From the IMG/VR virus record IMGVR_UViG_3300042484_000849, positions 25,593 through 89,592 of that record: DNA of 64,000 nucleotides, one strand, 5' to 3'. This DNA is from a virus. A model generated the notes under the pieces. The model was not told the origin of the DNA and made no database searches. It saw only the letters and a list, made by a program, of their open reading frames with translations. The translations under genes and the position numbers were made by a program. This document shows, in pieces, positions 15,025-23,856 of the stretch. Position 1 is the stretch's first letter; each line of letters begins with the position of its first letter.

Positions 15025-15363
15025 ATGGAAATTATTATAGGATTGGTTATTTTGGGCGGCGTAGCTTGGTTCTTTTTCATGCGTGATGGAAAGACAACAG
15101 AAGTAGCGGCACCTTATAAGGTAGAAGCACCTGCTCCGGTAGAAGAGCCAGTTAAGGTTGAGGCACCTAAAGTAGAAGCACTACCTGCTGGAACAGAAGC
15201 TTTATCAATTGTAGCACCTGCAACAAAAGCCATGGCACCGGCTAAGCCTAGAGCGGCCGCTAAACCTAAGGCACCTGCTAAAACAGCTGCCAAAGCACCA
15301 GCTAAAGCCCCGGCAAAAACTGCTAAAGCCCCTGCTAAGCCAAAAGTGTCAGTAGCAAAATAA
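15025..15363 (+). CDS. Membrane-anchored Ala/Pro/Lys-rich protein
   Basis: This 112-residue protein has one N-terminal membrane helix (about 2-18) and then a low-complexity tail. The second half is built of APAK/KAPAK/TAKA repeats like those of histone H1-type tails. The start has a good AGGAG site. The positively charged tail could sit along DNA or the inner membrane surface. No enzyme motif is present. The antisense frame here is a compositional shadow. Confidence 0.7.
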   Translation: MEIIIGLVILGGVAWFFFMRDGKTTEVAAPYKVEAPAPVEEPVKVEAPKVEALPAGTEALSIVAPATKAMAPAKPRAAAKPKAPAKTAAKAPAKAPAKTAKAPAKPKVSVAK

Positions 15364-15378
15364 CTATTGATTTGATTA

Positions 15379-16071
15379 ATGAAAATAGGATTTGATGTAA
15401 TTAGTGACTTGAATCTTAAGCCCAATGAACTATTTGGGTGGGAAGGAAAAGCGACAAGTCTCTATTGTATTATAGCAGGTAACATCAGTAATGATTTACG
15501 TACTATACATCAAATCCTATTACATTTATCACATTTTTATCAAGGTGTGTTCTACACCGCAGGAACATTAGAATATGAAGGTGTGACTAATCTAGCACAT
15601 CGCACAGACGAACTTTTCAACTTATGTAAAAGCATACGCAACGTAGCTTATTTACATAACCATGTAGTCATTATAGATGGTATTGCTATTGTAGGGTCTA
15701 ATGGTTGGTTAACTCTAGAGGATAAATATCCTTTACTACCAATTGATGCTATAGAACAGGAACGATATCAAGACATTGGTTATTTAAGTAATGCTATAGA
15801 AAAACTTCAGCTACATCTAGATGTGAAGAAAATCATAGTAGTTAGCCACTCAGCTCCTAGCTATGAATTATTATTTGGAGAAGAACCTGATATAATATAT
15901 TCAATTCCTCCACTTAAATTATCACTAATCAAAGACCTAGAAAGTAAAGTAACTCATTGGATATACGGCGATTATGACAAAACTGTTGATATTGTAATTG
16001 ATGGGATCAACTACATTAACAACAGTTATTATAAAAGAAACCCGTATTGGGCTAAGAGAATAGAAATTTAA
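15379..16071 (+). CDS. Inactive metallophosphoesterase-like protein
   Basis: This 230-residue protein aligns by eye over its whole length with the metallophosphoesterase at 9268-10116 but has lost its metal ligands. SDLHLEF has become SDLNL (N12), SGD has become AGN (N35), GNHE has become GTLE (T63, L64), GHHAPS is SHSAPS, and THGHMH is WIYGDYD. The surrounding hydrophobic strands are kept. The frame is intact and well spaced from its neighbour, so it seems selected as a pseudoenzyme. A binding, scaffolding or regulatory role, perhaps with the active copy, is possible. Confidence 0.72.
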   Translation: MKIGFDVISDLNLKPNELFGWEGKATSLYCIIAGNISNDLRTIHQILLHLSHFYQGVFYTAGTLEYEGVTNLAHRTDELFNLCKSIRNVAYLHNHVVIIDGIAIVGSNGWLTLEDKYPLLPIDAIEQERYQDIGYLSNAIEKLQLHLDVKKIIVVSHSAPSYELLFGEEPDIIYSIPPLKLSLIKDLESKVTHWIYGDYDKTVDIVIDGINYINNSYYKRNPYWAKRIEI

Positions 16072-16376
16072 GTAGTCTCGGACTCTACTTTAACTTGTAG
16101 AGGGTAGCCTTGACTACGTGCTAATACCGTTACTTCAATACCTTTTTGTTCGGCAATTTCGTAGGGTAAGACAGCAACAACTGCACTACCATTACTATGA
16201 ATATTTTCTGTAATATGTACTGCGGTATCATCAGTATAATTGAAATATTCAATTAAACTACTCACAACAAATTCCATACTGGTTACTTCATCATTCAAAT
16301 AAATGATTTTGAATAATGGGGGTTCTACTAAACTCAAGTTTGGTTTAATTGTGGTTTTAATTTCTGTTTTTGCCAT
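16068..16376 (-). CDS. clpS: ClpS-like protease adaptor
   Basis: This 102-residue protein has the ClpS core YLNDEVTSMEFV and a helix-rich end (AEQKGIEVTVLARSQGYPL). The N-degron pocket residues of E. coli ClpS (N34, D35, D36, M40, H66) correspond in exact spacing to N28, D29, E30, M34 and H60. So recognition of N-terminal aromatic/leucine degrons is probably kept. ClpS normally delivers to ClpA, but the phage encodes ClpX. It may use host ClpA to steer degradation. A late-like box lies at 16417-16424. Confidence 0.9.
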   Translation of the reverse strand: MAKTEIKTTIKPNLSLVEPPLFKIIYLNDEVTSMEFVVSSLIEYFNYTDDTAVHITENIHSNGSAVVAVLPYEIAEQKGIEVTVLARSQGYPLQVKVESETT

Positions 16377-16393
16377 AGATTTAATTTAGTTGT

Positions 16394-16415
16394 GAGTGCG
16401 AGTTTCCCCGCACTC
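16394..16415 (-). other. Inverted repeat in clpS leader
   Basis: GAGTGCG, 8-base loop, CGCACTC, starting one base after the late-type box. The plus strand reads the same stem followed by TTATTTAT, so weak termination is an alternative. Confidence 0.55.
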
Positions 16416-16416
16416 T

Positions 16417-16424
16417 TATTTATA
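16417..16424 (-). promoter_or_regulatory. T4-late-like promoter box for clpS
   Basis: Perfect TATAAATA on the minus strand, 41 bases before the clpS start. Confidence 0.6.
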
Positions 16425-16438
16425 GAAGTTTTATTATA

Positions 16439-16888
16439 TTACTTAGTATAAGTTATTGCAATAGATTTTGGCTTCTTTTCTTCTGGAACTTTGCGTTCTA
16501 AATAAACAGAAAGAATTCCGTTCTTTACTTCAGCATGTATTACTTCTACATGTTCAGCTAATGGGAATGTTTGTGTAAAATCTCTATTACTCAATCCTCT
16601 ATGTAAATATTCATAGTTGAGCATTTCTTCACGTGCTTTTGATCCAGATATAATTAATGCATTGTTATCTAATTTAATATCTAAATCACTTTCCCCAAAA
16701 CCAGCCACAGCGACCTCAATAGTGACAGTCTCCTCACCTGTTTTAATAACGTTGTGAGGTGGATAATTGGTATTTGTTTGTCCAGCAGTTACCCGTAGTA
16801 ACTCATCTAGCATGGAATCAAATCCGATTCCAAATTTGTGAATTGATGGGATATCAATAGCACGAAGGGTTAGTGTTTTTGTTGTCAT
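16439..16888 (-). CDS. Small heat-shock protein (Hsp20/IbpA family)
   Basis: This 149-residue protein has an alpha-crystallin domain (about 38-130). Typical segments are YPPHNVIKTGEETVTIEVAVAGF and a later LIISGSKA, and a C-terminal I-x-I anchor is visible in KPKSIAITYTK. These chaperones hold unfolding proteins for DnaK, whose phage version is the next gene upstream. Hsp20 is frequent in T4-like cyanophages, where structural or assembly chaperoning has been proposed. Its leader contains a UUGCU...AGGAG element (16895-16908) resembling a ROSE thermometer. Confidence 0.92.
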   Translation of the reverse strand: MTTKTLTLRAIDIPSIHKFGIGFDSMLDELLRVTAGQTNTNYPPHNVIKTGEETVTIEVAVAGFGESDLDIKLDNNALIISGSKAREEMLNYEYLHRGLSNRDFTQTFPLAEHVEVIHAEVKNGILSVYLERKVPEEKKPKSIAITYTK

Positions 16889-16894
16889 GTTTTT

Positions 16895-16908
16895 CTCCTA
16901 ATAAGCAA
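16895..16908 (-). promoter_or_regulatory. ROSE-like RNA element covering the hsp20 ribosome binding site
   Basis: The minus strand reads UUGCU, UAUU, AGGAG, then 6 bases and AUG. UUGCU can pair with AGGAG with a G-G mismatch in the centre, the hallmark of the ROSE thermometer hairpin. A GC-rich hairpin (GCCG-CATT-CGGC) lies upstream in the same leader. The stem is short, so stability needs testing. Confidence 0.4.
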
Positions 16909-16958
16909 GTTTATGACGATATCGGGCCCGCCGAATGCGGCACCCAATGTTGTTTAGA

Positions 16959-18854
16959 TTAAGTTGATTCCTTAACCTCTGCATCTACCACATTGTCGTC
17001 AGATTTTTGTGATTCAGATGTTTCTTTAGCTTTTTGTTCCTCTTCAGATTTAACTTTAGTAATAGGACCAATAGCTTCATATAGTTCTTTGACCTTGTTG
17101 TCAATTTCTTCAACTTCAGACCCAGCTAATGCAACTTCTAGTGCATCAATAGCATTAGATGCTTTTTCTTTTTCTTCTGCTGTAACTTTGTCACCGTATT
17201 TTTCATAGTCTTTACGGAAACTATTTAATGTTGATTCACCGCTATTTTTTGCTTGAATGAATTTAACTTGTTTAGCATCAGCCTCAGCATTTTCTTCAGC
17301 ATCATTAACCATCTGTTGAATTTCTTTTTCAGTTAGTCCTGAATCTGATTTGATAGTGATTTTATTTTCTTTGCCTGTACCTTTGTCTTTGGCACTGACA
17401 TTAAGAATTCCATTAGCATCAATATCTAATGTAACTTCAATCTGAGGAACACCACGCATTGAAGGTGGAATACCCTCTAAATTAAATTCACCTAATATCT
17501 TATTGTATGTAAACAAATCACGTTCACCTTGTGCAACCTTAATAGTTACAGCTGGTTGATTGTCATCTGCTGTTGAAAACACTTGTGAATGTTTAGTTGG
17601 AATAGTTGTATTCTTCTTAATCAACTTAGTAAACACACCGCCTGATGTTTCAATACCCAAACTTAATGGGGTAACATCAAGTAACAATACATCTGTACGT
17701 TCACCGGCTAACACACTACCTTGAAGTGCCGCACCCGCTGCCACTGCCTCGTCTGGATTAACATCCTTGCGAGGTGCTTTACCGAACAATGATTCAACAA
17801 TTTCTTGTACTTTTGGCATACGTGTCATACCACCAACAAGAATAACTTCGTCAATATCAGATGTAGAAACACCTGCATCAGTCATTGCTTGCTTACATGG
17901 TTGAATACTACGTTGAATTAATTCATCAACTAATGATTCTAATTTAGCACGACTTAACTTAACATTCAAATGTTTAGGACCATTAGCATCGGCTGTAATA
18001 TATGGTAAGTTAACATCTGTTTGTGCTGAACTTGACAATTCAATCTTAGCCTTCTCAGCCGCTTCTTTTAAACGCTGTAGTGCTAGCATATCTTTCTTAA
18101 GATCAACCGCATTGTCTTTCTTAAACTCATCAACCAAATAATCCATGATACGTTGGTCAAAGTCTTCACCACCTAAGAATGTATCACCGTTAGTTGATAA
18201 TACTTCAATTTGAGTTTCGCCCTCAACATCTGCTAATTCAATAATAGATACGTCAAATGTACCACCACCCAAGTCATAGACAGCAATCTTGCGATCCGTT
18301 TTATCTTGTTTATCTACACCGTATGCTAGAGCAGCCGCTGTAGGTTCGTTAATAATACGTAATACTTCTAATCCTGCAATACGTCCTGCATCTTTAGTAG
18401 CTTGACGTTGACTATCATTGAAGTAAGCTGGCACTGTGATAACTGCTTGAGTAACCGTTGTACCCAAATAGTCTTCCGCAGTCTTTTTCATTTTGCGTAG
18501 TACTTCAGCACTAATTTGCGGAGGTGCTAATTTTTTATCTAATACTTCCACCCATGCATCACCATTCTCGTTTTTAACGATTTTATATGGCATTAAATCA
18601 ATATCTTTTTGAACAGCGTTTTCTGTGAACTTACGTCCAATTAATCGCTTGGCAGCGTAGATAGTATTTTTGGGATTTGTAACTGATTGACGTTTGGCAC
18701 TTGCACCTACTAGAATCTCATCATTGGCATAGGCAACGATTGAGGGTGTAGTTCTTGCACCTTCACTATTTTCAATTATTTTGGGGATTCCGTTTTCAAT
18801 AACGGCTACACATGAATTTGTGGTACCTAGATCGATACCGATTACTTTGCTCAT
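16959..18854 (-). CDS. dnaK: Hsp70 chaperone DnaK
   Basis: I use the ATG at 18854 ([15 protein letters not shown]) behind AAGGAG, giving 631 residues; a 17-codon upstream extension is part of the leader. All Hsp70 parts are present: phosphate loops ([19 protein letters not shown]), the linker region [16 protein letters not shown], the peptide-binding domain, the helical lid and a C-terminal NVVDAEV, like bacterial DnaK tails. It refolds or holds proteins with DnaJ and GrpE, neither seen here, so host cochaperones are probably used. Full-length DnaK is rare in phages. It lies next to hsp20 and clpS. Confidence 0.95.
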   Translation of the reverse strand: MSKVIGIDLGTTNSCVAVIENGIPKIIENSEGARTTPSIVAYANDEILVGASAKRQSVTNPKNTIYAAKRLIGRKFTENAVQKDIDLMPYKIVKNENGDAWVEVLDKKLAPPQISAEVLRKMKKTAEDYLGTTVTQAVITVPAYFNDSQRQATKDAGRIAGLEVLRIINEPTAAALAYGVDKQDKTDRKIAVYDLGGGTFDVSIIELADVEGETQIEVLSTNGDTFLGGEDFDQRIMDYLVDEFKKDNAVDLKKDMLALQRLKEAAEKAKIELSSSAQTDVNLPYITADANGPKHLNVKLSRAKLESLVDELIQRSIQPCKQAMTDAGVSTSDIDEVILVGGMTRMPKVQEIVESLFGKAPRKDVNPDEAVAAGAALQGSVLAGERTDVLLLDVTPLSLGIETSGGVFTKLIKKNTTIPTKHSQVFSTADDNQPAVTIKVAQGERDLFTYNKILGEFNLEGIPPSMRGVPQIEVTLDIDANGILNVSAKDKGTGKENKITIKSDSGLTEKEIQQMVNDAEENAEADAKQVKFIQAKNSGESTLNSFRKDYEKYGDKVTAEEKEKASNAIDALEVALAGSEVEEIDNKVKELYEAIGPITKVKSEEEQKAKETSESQKSDDNVVDAEVKEST

Positions 18855-18860
18855 AGTTTT

Positions 18861-18876
18861 CTCCTTTGTAAAGCAA
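18861..18876 (-). promoter_or_regulatory. ROSE-like element at the dnaK ribosome binding site
   Basis: UUGCU, six bases, AGGAG, then 6 bases and AUG on the minus strand. The same UUGCU/AGGAG pairing as in the hsp20 leader is possible. An alternative CUUU/AAAG stem would also cover the site. Confidence 0.35.
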
Positions 18877-18885
18877 GATTTTTTC

Positions 18886-18912
18886 TCTATAGACCCGTTA
18901 GGCATCTACAGA
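18886..18912 (-). other. 5' leader hairpin of dnaK
   Basis: TCTGTAGA and TCTATAGA pair over 8 bases (one G-U) around an 11-base loop. It lies just downstream of the AATAAATA box at 18917-18924. Confidence 0.5.
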
Positions 18913-18916
18913 AAAG

Positions 18917-18924
18917 TATTTATT
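18917..18924 (-). promoter_or_regulatory. Late-like promoter box upstream of dnaK
   Basis: AATAAATA on the minus strand, 62 bases before the dnaK start. It overlaps a TATAAT that lacks a -35. Weaker than the consensus boxes. Confidence 0.35.
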
Positions 18925-18962
18925 ATAATAGATTGTGTAAAAAAATATATTATTTAGGGAAA

Positions 18963-19181
18963 TTAGTACAACTTTTTAGGCAATTGCTGGTCACGCAAAT
19001 ATTTGTCCCAACGTCTTTTAGCTTGACTTTTAGCTAGTTTACGTTTAACAGTAGGTTTCACAAATTCTTGTCGGTCACGGGTTTCTTGTAAAGTACCATA
19101 ATCTGTAATCATTTTCTTGAACTTACGTAAGGCCTTTTCTGTATTTCCGTCATTAACTAAAACTTTTCGTCCTCTAATCAT
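18963..19181 (-). CDS. rpsU: Ribosomal protein bS21
   Basis: This 72-residue basic protein matches bacterial S21: an N-terminal V-x-x-x-E/N start, [15 protein letters not shown], the EF-KPTVKRK core, and a Lys/Arg-rich tail ending KKLY. bS21 sits by the anti-Shine-Dalgarno region of the 30S subunit and helps initiation. Phage S21 proteins are known in aquatic phages and proposed to bias initiation towards phage mRNAs. It overlaps the ClpX gene by 4 bases, so the two are co-translated. Confidence 0.93.
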   Translation of the reverse strand: MIRGRKVLVNDGNTEKALRKFKKMITDYGTLQETRDRQEFVKPTVKRKLAKSQAKRRWDKYLRDQQLPKKLY

Positions 19182-20383
19182 ATTGCGGCTTTTGGCTGTA
19201 AAATTTGCTCCTGATTAATATTTATCTTTTTAATGTTATTTTCACGGTACTTCTTAGTGTTATACATATGAGGCATCAAAACCTTTTCAATCTCTGTATG
19301 TAAACCACGGGCACCGGTCTTTAATTTCATTGTATTTTCGGCTAGTTGTGAGATGGCATCTTCTGTAAAATCTAATTCAATGTCATCTAAACTTAATAGA
19401 TATTTATATTGGTCAATATAGTTGTTTTTAACTTTGGTTAGAACCTGAATCATTTCATCTTTAGTCAAATTATCTACATTAACTGTAGTAGTGAAACGTC
19501 CAATGAATTCAGGAATCATTCCAAATCGTGTTAAATCATCTGGACTAACCATAGATAAATCACCATCTTTACGTGAGTCCTTAATATCAGCACCAAATCC
19601 AATACTAGTTCCATTTATCCTATTGTTAACAATATCCTTTAATCCAACAAAAGCTCCGCCCGCAATGAACAGAATGTCTTTTGTATTAACTTCAATCATA
19701 TCACCGCTAGGATGTTTACGTCCACCACCTGCTGGAATACGACATACAGTACCTTCAACCATCTTCAATAATGCTTGCTGGACGCCTTCACCTGATACGT
19801 CACGGGTAATACTAGCACCCTCACTCTTACGGGCAATCTTGTCAATCTCATCAACAAACACTATACCACGTTCTGCTAACTTAGGATCTCCCCCGGCAGC
19901 GTTGACTAGCATACTAATCATTGATTCAACATCATCACCTACATATCCGGCTTCTGTTAAACTTGTAGCATCAGCAACAATGAAGGGCACTTTGAGATAT
20001 TTTGCTACTGTTTTAGCAAGCAAGGTTTTACCTGAACCAGTTGGTCCGATCAATAATACATTGCCCTTATGTATCTCTAAATCTTTAGGAGGATTGTTAA
20101 TACGTTTATAGTGATTAGCGATAGCTACACTAAGAACCATTTTAGCATTAATTTGACCAATAATATGTTGGTCTAAGAAATCTTTAATAGTTTCTGGATC
20201 ATATCTAAGATGGTCTTTTTCAATGACCTCATCTGAAGTATTATTTTCATCTACCATTAATTGAGTACATAACTCAATACAGTCGCTACAAATAGCAACA
20301 TCTTCTCCGACGATTAATTTATTAACGGTATCTTTATGATTACCGCAGAATGAGCAATGACTTAATTTTGTTTCTGTTGACAT
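19178..20383 (-). CDS. clpX: ClpX unfoldase
   Basis: This 401-residue protein has every key ClpX part. These are the N-terminal zinc domain (C10, C13, C32, C35), Walker A GPTGSGKT (113-120), pore loop GYVG (146-149), Walker B with D178-E179, the ClpP-docking loop IGF (261-263), and the sensor-2 GAR. It unfolds tagged proteins and threads them into ClpP. The docking loop implies it can still work with a ClpP, from phage (12679-13275) or host. The C terminus is slightly shorter and diverged. It is translationally coupled to bS21. Confidence 0.95.
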   Translation of the reverse strand: MSTETKLSHCSFCGNHKDTVNKLIVGEDVAICSDCIELCTQLMVDENNTSDEVIEKDHLRYDPETIKDFLDQHIIGQINAKMVLSVAIANHYKRINNPPKDLEIHKGNVLLIGPTGSGKTLLAKTVAKYLKVPFIVADATSLTEAGYVGDDVESMISMLVNAAGGDPKLAERGIVFVDEIDKIARKSEGASITRDVSGEGVQQALLKMVEGTVCRIPAGGGRKHPSGDMIEVNTKDILFIAGGAFVGLKDIVNNRINGTSIGFGADIKDSRKDGDLSMVSPDDLTRFGMIPEFIGRFTTTVNVDNLTKDEMIQVLTKVKNNYIDQYKYLLSLDDIELDFTEDAISQLAENTMKLKTGARGLHTEIEKVLMPHMYNTKKYRENNIKKININQEQILQPKAAI

Positions 20384-20396
20384 ATTAATACTTATC

Positions 20397-21404
20397 TTAA
20401 TTATTTTTCACACACACTTTTTTAGGTACTACTGATAATTCAATTTTAGATAAATTTTGCATAAAATATGCTAACTTACTATTCTGTTGAATTTTTACCT
20501 TAATACTAGCTTGTTCACTGGCTGTTCTATTAATACCAACGTTAATTGTTTTTACATAATTAATATTATAATAATCCCCCACTCTACTATGTAATTGTTT
20601 AGGAACAAAACATTCACTATATTGTGTTTTATTATATAGGTCTTTAATTTCCATATTAATTCTAACTTCATTCCAATCCATAAAAGAATCTAAAATTTTA
20701 TTAGGAATAACAAATTCGTTAAAGTAATATTTTTCGGACCCTACTCGGATCATAGCAGGATACTGTTGAGCAAATCCTTTTTCTGCCGTCCAAAGTGATG
20801 GTTTACCATCTGCTACTATTTTTATAGCGTCATTTAATGATGCTACATAATTTGGATTCCAAGATAATGTATAGGGAATAGTTAATGTTAAATTCCTGTA
20901 TGTATCTATCTTAACAATATAATTACTCTGCTTGATATCATATGCCCGTTTAGGATAATCGTTCAATACACTAGCAAGTATCCTATCACCATTTTGTTTG
21001 TTCTCTAGGAAGGATTTATATTGGCTATTATGTTTAGTACCATCAAGATTTTTACTATCCTTACCCTTAGAAAGAATCCTATCACTTATTCTTAATAGGG
21101 ACAACTTAACATCCACTACTACTTGAACCTTATTACCGATGTTTTGTTGTGAGATAATTTTATACTCATCAACAAACGCTGAACTGTAGGCTAGTATTTC
21201 ATTTTTAATAAGTTTGTCATTGTATGATTCACGTTCACTAGCAATTACTACACCTACTTGGTATTCAATTGCTTCCTTAAACGCATTAGTTTTTGCTTCT
21301 TCGTAAGTATTACCTAGACCGGTAGTACGAATGTAATTATCAGATTTAGAGGTAGAAGCACATGCGGTAAGTATAAAACATACCGCTATCAACAATAAAC
21401 GCAT
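20397..21404 (-). CDS. Outer-membrane-type lipoprotein, FlgT/LPP20-like
   Basis: This 335-residue protein has a lipoprotein signal with lipobox TACA (Cys near residue 15). The next part, [26 protein letters not shown], followed by VQVVVDVKL, resembles the repeated alpha/beta module of FlgT/LPP20-type envelope proteins. The rest is beta-rich and unassigned. It lies 2 bases from a second lipoprotein gene, so both are likely anchored in the host envelope together. A role in superinfection exclusion or lysis control is possible. Fold similarity is moderate. Confidence 0.68.
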   Translation of the reverse strand: MRLLLIAVCFILTACASTSKSDNYIRTTGLGNTYEEAKTNAFKEAIEYQVGVVIASERESYNDKLIKNEILAYSSAFVDEYKIISQQNIGNKVQVVVDVKLSLLRISDRILSKGKDSKNLDGTKHNSQYKSFLENKQNGDRILASVLNDYPKRAYDIKQSNYIVKIDTYRNLTLTIPYTLSWNPNYVASLNDAIKIVADGKPSLWTAEKGFAQQYPAMIRVGSEKYYFNEFVIPNKILDSFMDWNEVRINMEIKDLYNKTQYSECFVPKQLHSRVGDYYNINYVKTINVGINRTASEQASIKVKIQQNSKLAYFMQNLSKIELSVVPKKVCVKNN

Positions 21405-21406
21405 AA

Positions 21407-22042
21407 TCAGTTACCGAATTTTTTACGCAATTGATTTGAAACTTTTTCGGATTCTTTATCCCAGCGAATTGTTACAGCTACTTCCTGTGCTCCAACAACT
21501 TCTTGTTTAATTACTTTAAAACCTCGTAAAATACCCTGAGCATTAACCCGAATAGTTTCACTTAATTGATAAGCGGTGTCATTGCTATTTTCACGGATTG
21601 AATGATTAGTGTCTTTTTCAGCATCAGTATCACTCATTGCAACAACTTCTCCTGTTGTTGTGCGAGATTTCATTCTATCGTTTGCTTTTTCAACATTCTT
21701 GGCAAGTGTGTTTTGAACACGTGTACTAGAAACATCTTCCTGAATAAAGTGACGTACACCTGCACGGGCACGATCACCTGCACGAATCAATGCTGTTCGG
21801 CGGTTGTTTTCACTATTGCCATTAGAACTAGCAGTACCTACAGACTCAATACTAATAACCTCACAATTTGATTTGTTTAGTGTGTACCAAGCACAATCAG
21901 TTTCAATACGAATAGTATCTTGTTTAAATGAGGTGGATAGTTTTTGATTACGAATTTGTTCAAATTCACCCTCACCCCGTTTCATGCCAGAACAGCCCGC
22001 TAGTGAAAGAGCAGTTACTAAAGCTAATAATTTGAAAGTCAT
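21407..22042 (-). CDS. Lipoprotein
   Basis: I use the ATG at 22042 with GGAG 6 bases upstream; the longer frame begins within the promoter. The signal peptide MTFKLLALVTALSLAGC ends in a clear lipobox (Cys17). The 211-residue product has a Thr/Arg/Asn-rich middle with repeated DR/AR pairs (IRAGDRARAGVRHFI) and a beta-rich end. It is the first gene of a two-lipoprotein unit with its own promoter at 22072-22100. Confidence 0.75.
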   Translation of the reverse strand: MTFKLLALVTALSLAGCSGMKRGEGEFEQIRNQKLSTSFKQDTIRIETDCAWYTLNKSNCEVISIESVGTASSNGNSENNRRTALIRAGDRARAGVRHFIQEDVSSTRVQNTLAKNVEKANDRMKSRTTTGEVVAMSDTDAEKDTNHSIRENSNDTAYQLSETIRVNAQGILRGFKVIKQEVVGAQEVAVTIRWDKESEKVSNQLRKKFGN

Positions 22043-22071
22043 TTCAATCTCCAATAAGTTAAGATACGTGT

Positions 22072-22100
22072 ATATTAACACACTATCCAATTATTGTCAA
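22072..22100 (-). promoter_or_regulatory. Sigma70-type promoter of the lipoprotein pair
   Basis: TTGACA, 17 bases, TAATAT. A partial palindrome (GTGTGTTAATATACAC) spans the -10. Confidence 0.7.
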
Positions 22101-23636
22101 TTATTTTTGATTCTTTAGGAACAATTCTATCTGTTCTTTTTCAGTTTCGGACAACAAATCCAAATCATATTCGCCCTTTTCTATCTTTTCAACCAAATAT
22201 TTGATATATTTTTGGTTGTGCAGATAGGTATCTGATTGGTCCTTTTGTATCTCAATCCATTTGCGACCATCATACTTGTAAACATGGTTTGGTAATGAAT
22301 CTACCCTTACAAATACGTCTCCTTTATTGGCAACATCTGGAAATTTTATTCCAAAATTTGTACTAATAGTCCGTTGACTGTCAGCCGTTACCATAAATAC
22401 GTCTGGGCGTAAACTCTTTAATGCATCCATTTGGTAATGCTTATCCTCAAACATTACATATCCACCTTCTAATTCCTTATAAGGTTTTGATGGTTCAAGT
22501 AATACTTCTGTATCTATTTCTTCAATTGGTTCTTCTTTTGGAGCGACCATTGGCTTAGTATCAAAATGAACAAACGGTTTACTTAAGTAAGGATGTTGTT
22601 CTAGTATTGATTCTTCTTCAAAAGGTCCATCTCTAACATCACATAATTTGTTTGGACAGAATAGACCGATGCCAGTAGCGTTTACCAATTCAGTACCGCA
22701 CATGTAGCAGTTAATAGGATGTTTGGGGGTTCCCGCCATTGCAATAATCTGTTTAATCTGTTCATCAGTTAACGGACCATCGTCTTGTTCATATTCAGGT
22801 TCAGTGACAGTGGGAGTCGATGGTGTTTCATTCCCTAGAGGGCTGTCACCCTCCTCATCTTCTTTTTCTTTATCCCATTCTTTACTTGCATTAGCCGCAA
22901 GTACAAGTGCAATAGCTAATGGATCAAATACAATGACCAATAAAATAATAACCCAACGTACCGCTGCCTCTAACATATTGTTATCAGCATTATCACCGTA
23001 TATCAATGCGGCAATGTATTTAATAGGTCCTACTTCAGCTTCAATCTTACGATTCTCTGCCGCAATAGGTGCTCGTTCTTCATTTAGTTTAGCAATTTCT
23101 TTTTGAGCATCACCTATTTCTTTTTGTAGTTTAGTACGCTCGCCTGCTTGTTGTCTACGAATTTGAACAGCACGTTCAGCACTTGTTTCACTATCACCAC
23201 GACTCAATCGTTGGTCAACTTGATTGTCCATTTGAGTTAATGCTTTACGGGCTAACTCAATGTTGTCTCGTTGTGTTTTAATCTTTTCATCATAGAGGGA
23301 TAGTTTGGCTTGACTATCACCGGTGGAGATACCTTGTTCCATATGTGCTTTACTTAAAAAGCCAAAGATACCCATAGAGGTAAGTAATGCCAATGCAACT
23401 ACTGCAGGTACTAGATAGAGCTTGAGCATAAAGCCACAACGATTCCAGTACTTGCGTAGCCAAACAATTGTGGTGATCTTTCCTACTTCAAGAATACCCC
23501 CCATAATGATAACGGGAATAACCGCACCTGCAAAGATAGCGGTTAAGCCGATGATACTATACCAGGCAGCTACTGAACTAAGTGATAGTGCTACTAATAG
23601 TGTGAGATTTGAGAATGATAAAAAATTAAGGCGCAT
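22101..23636 (-). CDS. Large membrane protein with coiled coil and zinc ribbon
   Basis: This 511-residue protein has three N-terminal membrane segments (about 8-28, 33-55, 72-95), then a long coiled coil (about 105-205) rich in Lys/Glu/Gln. A further membrane helix lies near 228-248, with an acidic linker after it. C-terminally there is a CYMCGT...FCPNKLC zinc-ribbon-like motif and a beta-rich domain. The topology resembles conserved T4-like phage membrane proteins, whose function is unknown. The coiled coil would be periplasmic if the N terminus is cytoplasmic. Confidence 0.7.
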   Translation of the reverse strand: MRLNFLSFSNLTLLVALSLSSVAAWYSIIGLTAIFAGAVIPVIIMGGILEVGKITTIVWLRKYWNRCGFMLKLYLVPAVVALALLTSMGIFGFLSKAHMEQGISTGDSQAKLSLYDEKIKTQRDNIELARKALTQMDNQVDQRLSRGDSETSAERAVQIRRQQAGERTKLQKEIGDAQKEIAKLNEERAPIAAENRKIEAEVGPIKYIAALIYGDNADNNMLEAAVRWVIILLVIVFDPLAIALVLAANASKEWDKEKEDEEGDSPLGNETPSTPTVTEPEYEQDDGPLTDEQIKQIIAMAGTPKHPINCYMCGTELVNATGIGLFCPNKLCDVRDGPFEEESILEQHPYLSKPFVHFDTKPMVAPKEEPIEEIDTEVLLEPSKPYKELEGGYVMFEDKHYQMDALKSLRPDVFMVTADSQRTISTNFGIKFPDVANKGDVFVRVDSLPNHVYKYDGRKWIEIQKDQSDTYLHNQKYIKYLVEKIEKGEYDLDLLSETEKEQIELFLKNQK

Positions 23637-23643
23637 CTAATAT

Positions 23644-23856
23644 TTAGTCTGGTGTTATATCAAATAAGTGACTATAATAACTAAGGAATTCAGCTACAGG
23701 TAAAACAAGTTTTTGAGGTATATTAGGGCCGCGAGTCACATGATATGTAACTAAATAGTCACCACGATCCTCGTCAGTCTTTTTTACTTGTATTACTTCA
23801 ATCTTGTTACCATCTTCAAATACATAAGACTTACCAATTAAATCAAATGGGTTCAT
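23644..23856 (-). CDS. Small hypothetical protein
   Basis: This 70-residue protein has a small beta-barrel-like pattern (YVFEDGNKIEVIQVKK...GDYLVTYHVTRGP) and an aromatic C terminus (FLSYYSHLF). It overlaps the acidic protein gene by 4 bases (ATGA). Function unknown. Confidence 0.6.
   Translation of the reverse strand: MNPFDLIGKSYVFEDGNKIEVIQVKKTDEDRGDYLVTYHVTRGPNIPQKLVLPVAEFLSYYSHLFDITPD

Noticed and set aside
16394-16424. A terminator between the plus-strand pseudoenzyme and hsp20
   Set aside because: On the plus strand the T run is broken (TTATTTAT) and clpS lies between. The minus-strand reading as promoter plus leader repeat fits better.
19202-19215. Late promoter for rpsU
   Set aside because: GATAAATA occurs, but inside the clpX coding end, where AT-rich codons (INI) explain it.
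12679-20383. Host DNA joined to the phage contig by assembly
   Set aside because: The chaperone and protease genes are interleaved with phage-type small genes, a SprT-like gene and late-type boxes, and bS21 and ClpS have phage-like compact forms.
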